DNA of 64,000 bases from Symbiodinium natans (lineage: Eukaryota; Sar; Dinophyceae; Suessiales; Symbiodiniaceae). The notes under the pieces were generated by a model. The model was not told the DNA's origin. It worked only from the letters and a program-made list of their open reading frames with translations, and made no database searches. Position numbers and translations under genes: made by a program. The stretch covers positions 62,001 to 126,000 of the forward strand of contig CAJNDS010002169.1 of NCBI GenBank assembly GCA_905221605.1, given 5' to 3'. Below, piece after piece: positions 9,640 through 18,705 of the stretch (position 1 is the stretch's first letter; the number at the start of each line of letters is the position of its first letter).

Positions 9640-10118
9640 GAGGTTGCATCCTCCCAGCGAGGACAGTAAAGAGGTACCATCCTCGCTACCGGAGCGGAAC
9701 CCTGACCGCCTCCCTCTGACAGCCTGCACAAAGTGCACCAAAGGCCTTGAGGGACCTTTTGTCAGGAGGTTCCTAACCTCTCGTGAGGTACCAGCCTCTG
9801 GTAGCATCCCGAAGAGGATGAAAGCAGAGGTTCATCCTCGCTGCCAGAGAGCACCCCTGGCCCTCCTCTCACGGTTTGCGCCCCCTGCATCAAAAACCTG
9901 AGGAGCTCTTTGCCAGGAGGTTTCATTCCTCTCATGAGGTACAGCCTCTGGTAGCATCCCAAAGAGGATGGTAGCCTAGGAGGAGGTTTTTCCTCCCCTG
10001 TACTTTAGGGCCAAGAGGGACATCAGTAGTGCCAGTACAGAGGCACGGTTTTCACAACCCAAACACCAAGACGGTGGATCGCATTTGTTCGCTCAACTCG
10101 GAAAAAAAATTGAACCCA
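9640..10118 (+). repeat. 3' region and tail of copy B
   Basis: Colinear with 1540-2012 of copy A: the two ~130-bp units, then the tail with GTGCC (10029-10033) pairing with GGCAC (10042-10046), an A-run and TTGAACCCAGG. The first unit keeps the CTxCT reading (P-D-R-L-P-L-T-A-C-T-K-C-T); the second is frameshifted here. The stem bases are unchanged among the three copies in the window. Confidence 0.8.
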
Positions 10119-10250
10119 GGTCGAACCTGGATTCTGACCCGGGTTCTGAACCTGGGTTGAACCCAGGTTGAACCTGGGTTGAACCTGGGTTGAACCCAGG
10201 TTCAACCTGGGTTGAACCCAGGTTGAACCCAGGTTGAACCCAGGTTCGGG
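10112..10250. repeat. Palindromic satellite of TTGAACCCAGG / CCTGGGTTCAA units
   Basis: About a dozen copies of an 11-bp unit in mixed orientation, directly after the end of copy B and ending where the orphan 3' tail begins. Both element copies end with the same 11 bases, so the satellite is either the insertion target or was built by repeated use of the element terminus. More of the motif occurs around a poly-C run at 10400-10440. Confidence 0.85.
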
Positions 10251-10350
10251 CCATCAGATGTGCCGGTACAGAGGCACGGTTTTCACAACCCAAACACCAA
10301 GAAGGTGGATCGCATTTGTTCGCGCAACGCGGAAAAAATTGAACCCAGGT
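10251..10350 (+). mobile_element. Orphan 3' tail of the same LINE family
   Basis: About 100 bp matching only the terminal part of copies A and B, including the GTGCC/GGCAC hairpin (10260-10264 with 10273-10277; one loop base differs), A-run and TTGAACCCAGG. This is what an extremely 5'-truncated insertion would leave, or a duplicate made by template switching at the satellite. Confidence 0.8.
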
Positions 10351-10365
10351 TCTCGATGTTGTTGT

Positions 10366-10366
<1 letters not shown>

Positions 10367-10400
<34 letters not shown>

Positions 10401-10452
10401 AGGGCCGGGAGTTCGAACCTGGGTTGAACCCAGGTTCGAACCCCCCCCCCCC
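10367..10452. repeat. Poly-C tracts with embedded TTGAACCCAGG palindrome
   Basis: A 33-base C run (10367-10399), then a short spacer with the palindromic motif, then a 12-base C run (10441-10452). Run lengths may be affected by sequencing or assembly error. Confidence 0.8.
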
Positions 10453-10503
10453 GAACCTTGCTCACAAGTGGGGCGCGATTGCAGAGTGGTCTTGGTTAAG
10501 TGT

Positions 10504-11001
10504 GCCCCGGTTTCGGCACTTATGTGTCCAATTCCCATTGGCGTTCGATCAAAGGTCTTTTCAAGAAAGGCTTCCAACACCAGGATGTCAGCCAATTGGT
10601 GCGTGAAACAGCCACCCTGCAGGACTCTGGTGCGCGGAGGACAGCCAAAGCATGCTTTCAAATCCAAAGTCACTTGCGCACAGTGCCAAAAGGTTTGAAA
10701 GTCCGAGCAAGATGATGAAGGAATCCAATTCCACCGGCTCACGTTGGACTTGATGCAGCAGTGGCAAGATAAGGAAGGCATGCCGCATGTGTTGTGTTCT
10801 AAAAGCAGTGTTGGTGCTTGGTTAAAACAGTGCAGTAGTAACGCAAACACCTTTCTCAAGTACGAAACTGCGGGCCGCATCATGGCAGACTGTCGGACTT
10901 CAGTCATTAAAAAATTAATTTCTTGCATTGCTGAATCGTGTGAGTTGAGAACTTTGCTCAATAACTTGTCATTTTCTTTGCGATTGGCCGTTTTCAAATG
11001 A
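10504..11001 (+). pseudogene. Decayed ORF with a Cys-x2-Cys motif, interrupted by TGA
   Basis: One frame is open across this stretch except for a single TGA at 10696-10698. Before it the reading has F-K-S-K-V-T-C-A-Q-C-Q-K-V; after it comes a hydrophilic then Leu/Ser-rich stretch (Q-Q-W-Q-D-K-E-G-M-P ... L-R-T-L-L-N-N) ending at 11001. I do not recognise the family. The continuous frame on either side of one stop suggests a formerly longer protein, possibly another mobile-element protein or an exon copy. Confidence 0.35.
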
Positions 11002-11861
11002 TTCCTTTACTTTGTTTAAAAATATACGGCGATTAAGAGGTAAATTTGGCTAATCTCAAAAAATCACAAACAAGCAAGTTTCTAACTTTCGGATCCTCTT
11101 GTCAAGAAAAAAACAAAAAACAATATCGGTATAAATTCTGTTGATTGTCGATTATTGGTTGTTCCCACAGGTTTGTTTAGTCGTTATGCCAAAGTACAAA
11201 TTGGAGGATGCCAAGAGCAAGAAAAGTGACATGGTGCAGCAGTTGGACTTGGCACTTTGTTCTTTGTATGAAGATGGTAAAGCTGCTTTTCGCTTTGGGA
11301 AACCCGCAGTGGTTCTTTTCCATGCATAAAAAATTGTTCTACAAGTACACTGTAATGTATGTGCTTGGGCCGTGTCGTGGATGAACATCCACATTTTGCA
11401 CAGTAGCTGCAGCAAGCAGGCTTTCTTTTACAATTCCGTGTCAGGCAGCTTGAATCTGCACCCATTGCAAGGGGCCCAAGACTCTCAAAAGCCAGGCGTC
11501 CACGGCGGGCAGGCGAACCAAGGAGTTTCGCAAAAAAAGCGTACTCCTTCGCCTTGATCCTGCAACACGTTCATGGTTTGAGAAGCCGATTGTTTTCTGT
11601 GTTTGTGGATTTTGGACATGTGCTTTGACGGATAGGAAAAAGTGCGGAATTTTAATACCCCAGTTTACGGCTGCGGGATGATTTGGGACGCTGTGTTATT
11701 GCGATAGGTCAATGTCGTAAGCACTTGGATGGCGCTTTGCAGCGAGATCAACTTGGAAAGCAGTTAGATGTCTTTATTTTGATGCAGTCAGAAGTCAGAT
11801 GTTTTTATTTCGGTGCAAGCAGAAGCTGCGGAATGCCAAGACGTGAGTGCCTGAAGCTTTC
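11002..11861. other. No supported gene; AT-richer spacer
   Basis: Contains a short open stretch (about 11186-11329) with a charged reading (P-K-Y-K-L-E-D-A-K-S-K-K) that could be an exon or a remnant of the preceding decayed ORF. Nothing else is identifiable. Confidence 0.4.
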
Positions 11862-12840
11862 GGGTTTAGGGTTTAGGGTTTTGGTTTAGGGTTGCCAGTG
11901 AAGGGCCTCTAAGGGCCTCTAAGGGTCTCTGAGGGCAGGCAGTGAAGGGCAGTGAAGGGCAGTGAAGGGCCTCTGAGACCCTTTATGAAGGGCCTCTAAG
12001 GGTCTTTGGGCTGAGGGCAGGGAAGAGTGAAGGGCCTTTAAGGGCTTTTAAGGGTCTCTCGGCTGAGGCCAGTGAAGGGCAGTGAAGGGCCTCTAAGGGT
12101 CTCTGGGCTGAGGGCAGTGAAGGGCAGGGAAGGGCAGTGAAGGGCCTCTAAGGGCTTTTAGGGGCCAGTGAAGGGCAGTGAAGGGCCTCTAAGGGTCTCT
12201 GGTGAGGGCAGTGAGGGGCAGTGAAGGGCAGTGAAGGGCCTCTAAGGGTCTCTGGGCTGAGGGCAGTGAAGGGCAGGGAAGGGCAGTTAAGGGCCTCTAA
12301 GGGCTTTCAAGGGTCTCTAGGGGGCAGTGAAAGGCAGTGAAGGGCCTCTAAGGGTCTCTGGGCTGAGGGCAGTGAAGGGCAGGGAAGGGCAGTGAAGGGC
12401 CTCTAAGGGCTTTTAAGGGTCTCTAGGCTGAGGGAAGTGAAGGGCAGTGAAGGGCCTCTAAGAATCTCTGGGCTGAGGGCAGTGAAGGGCAGTGAAGGGC
12501 CAAAAAGGGCCTCTAAGGGCCTCGAAGGGTCTTTGGGCTGAGGGCAGTGAAGGGCAGTGAAGGGCAGTGAAGGGCCTCTAAGGGCTCTAAGGGCGGGCAG
12601 TCAAGGGCAGTGAAAGGCCTCTAAGGGTCTTTGGGCTGAGGGCAGTGAAGGGCAGTGAAGGGCCTCTAAGGGCCTCTAAGGATCTCTGGGCTGGCAGTGA
12701 AGGGCAGTGAAGGGCTTCTAAGGGTCTCTGGGCTGGTTTAGGGTTTGGGTTAAGGGTTTTGGGTTAAGGGTTTTGGATTAAGGGTTTTGGGTTTAGGGTT
12801 TGGGGTTTAGGGTTAAAGGTTTGGGGTTTAGGGTTTAAGG
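11862..12840 (+). repeat. Minisatellite flanked by TTTAGGG-type telomeric repeats
   Basis: The left edge (11862-11896) and right edge (about 12735-12840) are runs of TTTAGGG and variants (GGGTTTTGG, GGGTTTGGGG), all in the same orientation. Between them lies ~840 bp built of short units AGTGAAGGGC, CTCTAAGGG and TCTCTGGGCTGAGGGC in irregular order, giving a higher-order period of roughly 80-110 bp. The strand is strongly purine-rich. The G-triplets of the core units suggest derivation from, or co-evolution with, telomere-like repeats. Confidence 0.88.
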
Positions 12841-15214
12841 CAAGGCCAGTGCAGGCCCCGGCAAACGCTCACCTGCGCAAGCAAGCGTCTCGCAAAGGCA
12901 GGAGCTGCGGCCACTCACCTGTGCAGGCAAGCGCCGCCACCAGCAGAACCGCGCGTTATTCTCATTGTCTCTCTAAGCATCTTATCCGCGTTCCTGGACG
13001 TCTGCTTTCGAGAAAAATATGCCGCCTTCTTTGTTTCAGCTTCAGCGTGTGAGTTTTTTTCAAGCCTTGCACCCTTCTAAGGCGCACACTGCATGCGGTG
13101 GGATGTGGATTTGAGCTTTTCCAGTTTGCTTCAGGCCGCCAAAGTGGGGGTGCCTGGGTTAAAGTTCCCAGCCTGCTTCGCTCAACCAAAATCCTTGAGC
13201 TATGATGCCATTCAAGCGAGCGAAGGCTCCAAAGCCAGAACGCTTCGGAAAGAAAGCCCTGAAGCCAAAACTTTGGTTGCTCGAAGCGCTAAGCGAGGGC
13301 GATGCGAAATGTGGACGGCCTCCGAGCTGGCAGGATGTGGATGGTTGCAAAACCCGATTCTGCAATTTGACATGCCTTTCCGCGAGTCGCCGCTTTCAGA
13401 ATACAGCTTGGACCATGCGCTGTCTGTCCGAGTGCGAGTGTTCCGCGTCTGCGCGCATGGTGGTGAAGAAATTAACATCGCCCATTCCCTTCGCTTGTGC
13501 TCGGAGGGAGTGGAGAGTGGAGCTAGTGTAGGCACTCGTGACTTGCAAAGCTGGATACAACAGTGTATGCTCGCGGCTTCATTAGTTCTCGGGCTCTCGA
13601 GATGCCATGTGTTTTCTACGATGCTGGAGTGAGAGCCACGTTGCACATGTGGGCCAACATGAGTGTGCTAGTAGAGAAAGGGCGGGGCAAATTTGAAGGT
13701 GCCCACGTGGGGTGGATCGGATTCCGGTTTGTCCGTGTGCCCATGTTCTGCGTCCGCGCCCATGCACATGGTGTTTTGGGTCTGTCCGAGTGCTCGTGTT
13801 CTGCGTCATGGTTTTGTGCTTGTGCCATCGTCTCCTATTTCCTTGGCAGGTGCTTCATGGAATCTCAGCTGCCGATGCATAAGAGCTGCTGTTTCGATTG
13901 AGAGTCGTCCTGTGTAGCTGATTTCAGGTTGTTTTCATAGCCGTTGATTTGTCATATGGTTTTCACCTTTTCGAGTTGAGAGCCGGAGCAGACACAGACT
14001 GGGCAGGCTAGTGGCAGGCCGGCTCGTATTCATGCATCATTCTTGAATTTTCAGACTTGTGCCTGGTTGAAGATTTGAGATCTGTTTTTCAATGTTTCTT
14101 TGAAACTAATTGAGTGATACTTGGGCGGTGCTGACGGCCACTTTCTCAGTGAGCTGACGTGGAAATCGAACAACCAGGTATATTTGTAACACCGGTGTTG
14201 CTTCTTTTGCAAGTTCAATGGTGTAAAGCAGAATTGAGCGATGTTTTTTGACGTACGTGTGGTGGCAGCAGCTGCTTCCTGCCTTTAACCCGTGATCGCC
14301 GCGACCGGCAGCATATTGCATGTAACGCTGCAAGTTATGTTGCGCACAGATGCTGAATACCTGGGCGCGCGCTGGGAGGACAGCCTCGTTGCCTAGATGT
14401 ATGAAAGTCCGAGTGGTTGCGGGTCTTAAGCCCTTGAAGTTGTACAGCTCTCAGCCGACTGATTGACGCAGACAAAAGTGCTCTCGAACAGAAAGCGCCT
14501 ACGACGAAAAGCTCCACCCAACAACATTACAAGTAGTACGGAAGCAAAGCAGCCAATATGACCAGGTTTGCATGGATGCAATATCGCTAATACCGTACTT
14601 CAAAGCCACATGGTAACTCAATGTCACAATGCAACCCCTGGCATTTCAGCGACATGACAGGAGTTCCTTTTCACTTCAGCAAATGATTAAGTTGATTGTC
14701 GTACCAGCCGAAACTATTGCTCTGCAACAAAAATACATGTGCGAGCATGTTGAATGCTCGGCTTGTTTTTGCCTTACTCGGCGCCAAGAAAGTCAAAACC
14801 ACACAGCAGGTTTGTTAGGTCAGATCTCCCGACATGCGTTCGGCCTGCACAAGGATCACTGAATGCAAGCCCCGCTCCGAAAACCAAGCGAGGTCAACGA
14901 GTGAGACAATGATCAACAACAGTGGAACAGCCGTCCGACAGCCTAAACATGAGCGCCAAAACTTTTTTGTTTTGGCAACATTTCCCTTTTTGACCAGACG
15001 AACATACGATTTGCCTGCCTACGTTGGAGTTCATGCGTGGCTTATTGTTTAACAGTGGGAGCGCATGTAATATGAGGGTACAGGTTTTCCCAAGATAGAG
15101 TATCCAACACGGTCCGCGCGTTGGAGATTCTGACTGACCCGCATACATGTTGATACACGTTGCTTGAGCTTTTTGGCCCGGAACATCGATCTTCTTTGAC
15201 CGTTAGCTTCACCA
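12841..15214. other. Intergenic spacer before the GH3 gene
   Basis: No gene can be supported. ORFs at 13093-13632 and 13563-13901 overlap a locally repeated phrase (TCTGTCCGAGTGC ... TGTTCTGCGTC) at about 13420-13460, 13728-13760 and 13785-13820, and their readings resemble no family I know. The last ~500 bases before 15215 are unremarkable and presumably hold the promoter and 5' UTR of the glycosidase. Confidence 0.5.
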
Positions 15215-18104
15215 ATGGCGTTGTTGGTGTGGATTGTTGCTGGCTTAAGCACAGTTCACACAACATCGGCTGAGACGAGGTATCCACGATACGGTTGTGG
15301 CAAAGGGTTGGATTCTTTCCCATTCTGTGATAGCAAGTTGCCTGTAAACAAGCGTGTCGATGACTTGATCAAGCGGCTAAAGCTGGAGGAGAAGCCACTA
15401 CTGATGGTTGCCCGCCTGGCCCCTCTTGGCAACATCTCACGGCTCGGTATTCCGCAATATGACTGGGGAGCCAATTGCATCCATGGCGTTCAATCCCGAT
15501 GTGGCACGGGTTCGGACGGTCAGGATCGCTGTCCGACTTCCTTTGCAGCACCAAACCTGCTTGGTGCCACTTTCAATGAGTCAGCATGGTGGACAATGGG
15601 CCACATCATCGGTGTAGAGTTGCGCAGCTTATGGAAGCAAGGCAAGGGTGAGAACCATCCACCCACTCAGCTTCCTCCTTTGGGTCTGGATTGCTGGAGC
15701 CCAAACATTAACATAGTCCGTGACCCACGCTGGGGCCGGAATATGGAGACTCCATCGGAGGACCCATTCCTCCTCAGCCGCTTCGGGGTGCAAGTAACCA
15801 AGGGGTTGCAGGAGGGCAAAGAGGATAAGGGTCGGCTTCAGGCCATTGTGACACTCAAGCACTTCGCGGCGAATGAGCTGGAAGGCACTTGGGATGGACC
15901 TGGTGGTCCGGCCCAGTTCCCTGGCACCGGCATGTGCCCTGGGAAGAAGTGCACACGGCACACCATCAATGTGAACATCTCCTCATACGATTTAGCCTCA
16001 TCCTATCTAGCTTCCTTCCGCAGCGCAGTGGTAGAAGGAGGCGCCCTCGGGGTGATGTGCTCGTACAATGCCATTAACGGTTACCCCAGCTGTGCCAACA
16101 AATGGCTTCTGAATGATAAGCTCCGGAAGGAGTGGGGTTTTAAAGGCTATGTTACGGGAGACTCCGGTGCTGTGGCAGACATTTACAAGAAGCACTGGTT
16201 TGTTCCTTCAATGGAAGATGCTGTTGTGAAGTCTGTGGAGGCTGGGACTGATGTCCAATCCTCTGGTTGGCCTTCCGGGCATCCATGGGCTACAACAAAT
16301 GCAGAATACCTCAAGTACATCCCGGCGTTGGTCCGAGACGGCAAGCTGTCTGAGCAGGAGCGCCAAATACGTCTATGGTTAGAATTGGCGTTGCACGGTG
16401 CTGCTACTCATGCAGGCACAGGCGCTTTCAAGGGAAACGTGTGCATCATGTTGCATCTTGCCAATGCCCTTCCCATCTCAGGACTTGGACGATGCTCTGA
16501 GGCATACGTTGACCTTGCGATTTCGCCTGGGCCTCTTCGATGACCCTGGCAGTCAGCCTTTCGAGAACTTCTCCGAAGACATTGTGCGAAGCAGTGAGCA
16601 CTTGGCTGCGGCCATCGATGCGACCGAGCAAGGCCTGGTGCTCCTGAAGAATCTGAAGAATGAGAAAGCCATGAAAGCCACCTTACCAATTTCTCAAGGT
16701 CGAATTGCGGTGATCGGGCCGCATGCCACTTCCCGGTCTGAGCTTCTGGGCAACTACCTTGGTCAGATTTGCCCTGGAGAGAAGCAGAGCTTTGCTTGTG
16801 TGGAATCTCTCTACGAGGCTCTTGGCAACTTGTCGAAGGACGTTACCACAGCCCCCGGCTTGCCAAGCATCAGCGGTGAGGTGGACCCAAAGCTCCTGGC
16901 CGAAGCCGTGGCTACGGCCAAGAATGCCGACCATGTCGTCCTCGCCTTAGGCGCCTGAAAGCACCAAATAGTGAGAGAGGTGGTTTTGGCATGATATGGC
17001 TCCTTTCACCTCAATCTCAGCAGTGTGGCACGCAGACAATGCGCCGAGAATTCGGGGCTCGGGATTCTGTTTGTGTAGGGTTTCCAGGTTGTGACAGATT
17101 AGGTCGACTAGTTGCTTGTTGCTACACAGTGACCTTTATGAGAACCGTTGAGATTCAAGCAGGCTTGGACACTAGCACTATCGAGCAGGAGGGGCGGGAC
17201 CGTCACACTGTCACGCTTCCCCCTGGGCAGCTGGAGCTTTTCGATGCCATGACTGCCCTCAAAAGGTGGGGGTGCTTTTGTCTGGACATAGGGGTAAGGT
17301 TGGGATATAGTTAATCCATCAACAGAAGACAAAGCGGCTTGCGCACAAAAGCGGCTTGCGGACAGGCCAGTGACTGTGGTGCTGGTGAACGGCGGCATGG
17401 TGGCCATGAGCTCCGTCAAGGAGAAAGCGGATGCGATCGTGGAGGCCTGGTACCCTGGCTTCTTTGGTGCCGGTGCCATTGCTAGGGCGCTGCTTGGACA
17501 CACGAATCGCTGGGGCAAGCTGCCGGTGACCATCTACGATGAAAAGTTCACAGACGAGTTCGACATGCTCAGCTTTGACATGTCGAAGGCTCCAGGACGG
17601 ACATACCGCTACTTTACAGGACAACCTCTCTGGCCTTTCGGCTTTGGGCTTTCTTACACCACCTTCTCATTGAAGCTCCTCGGGTCAAGTTCCATCAAGG
17701 TGTCCCAGCAAGGCGAAGCTGCCACAGTGAACGTGCTGGTTCAAAATACCGGCACCGTGGCAGGGGACGAGGTGGTCATGGGCTACTTCTTGCCAAAAAA
17801 CGGCACCATTCCTGCAGGCCGAGCTACACTGCTGCGCAAGCAGCTCTTCGCCTTCCAGCGTGTGGCCGTCCAGCCCGGGATGGCCGTGACTTTAGGCTTC
17901 ACAGTGACAGCAGCGAGCTTCCAGGTCTTTACGGACGGCGGCGATGGAGTCAGCTATGCTGGCAAGTACACCGTACTGTTCAGCACAGGGAATGTGGATG
18001 TCCCGTTGCAGGTGGAGGTGGATGGGCCGCAGCATCAGCCGGCTGTTTTGCAGCCGTGGCATGCGCCTTCCAGAATATCTGGAACAAGCAGCATTGTCGT
18101 TTGA
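15215..18104 (+). CDS. Secreted glycoside hydrolase family 3 (beta-xylosidase/beta-glucosidase type), 4 exons
   Basis: Exons 15215-16357, 16482-16950, 17163-17265 and 17366-18104 join in phase to 2454 bases (817 residues), a usual GH3 length. The ATG at 15215 (ACCAATGG) opens a signal peptide of about 19 residues. N-terminal barrel: D-P-R-W-G-R-N-M-E-T-P-S-E-D-P, L-K-H-F-A-A-N-E, and G-Y-V-T-G-D-S-G with the likely nucleophile Asp316 (codon 16160-16162). The second alpha/beta domain follows (R-I-A-V-I-G-P-H-A), then W-P-F-G-F-G-L-S-Y-T and a C-terminal fibronectin-III-like region. GH3 enzymes release xylose, arabinose or glucose from polysaccharide or glycoside ends with retention; the signal peptide implies secretion or a vacuolar site. 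The substrate cannot be decided from sequence. Intron donors are GA, GC and GT in turn; all three end CAG before a G. Confidence 0.93.
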
Positions 18105-18705
18105 ACGTCGCGGCGCGCCTTGCTGCATCTGTCTGGTGTGTCACTTTCTGTTGTGATTGGCGATGAAAGTGTGTCACTCCGGCGATGTCCGTGGATCTAG
18201 CTTTGCCACTGGCTTAGGCAAATCTGCTTTCAGGTGCTGGAAGCAAGGCGCAGGAAAAAATGTGCTCGAGCCGCCCGTGAATTTCAGTGACTGTGAAGAG
18301 GGAAGGCGCAGTTTCCAGCACGATAGGGTCCCGAAACAGAAACCCTGAGTTTCAGCAACGGCGTCCAAACCCAAATCTACTTGAAGGATTGAATGATCTG
18401 CAAGCTGGGTGTTGCCTCTTCAAGTGGCAACAGCAAATCATCATTGGTTGCGGTGGTTCGGCAATCGGCTTCGTTGCTTGTACTCGTGTGATTAGCTTGT
18501 CCCATCGAGTGTAGCATCGATTGCGGGTAGACATGCGTCCGACCCTTATGCAGATGCATCCCTTAAATGTTTGGCTCAAACCTCCAGGCAGTTTGTAGAT
18601 AGGATATTGCAGGCAGCCCCTGCTGCCTGGACGCGGTGTGAAGGCACGGCCGGCTTTTCGATATCATTCGAGCCCGAGCCGATGGGTGCATCTTCTGCAG
18701 GTGTG
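18105..18705. other. Short intergenic region between the GH3 gene and IFT80
   Basis: 600 bases with no gene. It must hold the 3' end of the glycosidase transcript and the 5' region of IFT80, both on the + strand. A sequence TTTGGCTCAA at 18570-18579 equals ten bases from the 3' part of the dinoflagellate spliced leader and lies about 127 bases before the IFT80 ATG. Confidence 0.6.

Larger units (their letters stand above)
2013..10118 (+). mobile_element. LINE-like retroelement copy B, near full length but decayed
   Basis: An 8.1 kb element inserted directly behind copy A. Order: short 5' region beginning TGGCTCAAG, ORF1 (2131-3078), endonuclease (3196-4791), reverse transcriptase (to 6881), inverted RNase H segment (6849-7202), rest of RNase H and zinc fingers (to about 8105), an added module with a kinase-like segment (8107-9639), the same 3' region as copy A, and the terminal TTGAACCCAGG. 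It carries an in-frame stop, at least three frameshifts and an inversion, so this copy cannot make a continuous ORF2 product. Confidence 0.88.

Noticed and set aside
1-10350. LTR retrotransposon or viral origin for the RT element
   Set aside because: There are no long terminal repeats, integrase or protease; the endonuclease type, A-run and tail fit a non-LTR element.
13093-13901. Overlapping ORFs of 112-179 codons
   Set aside because: They cover a locally repeated Cys/Val/Arg phrase read in several frames; no family resemblance and no consistent intron edges.
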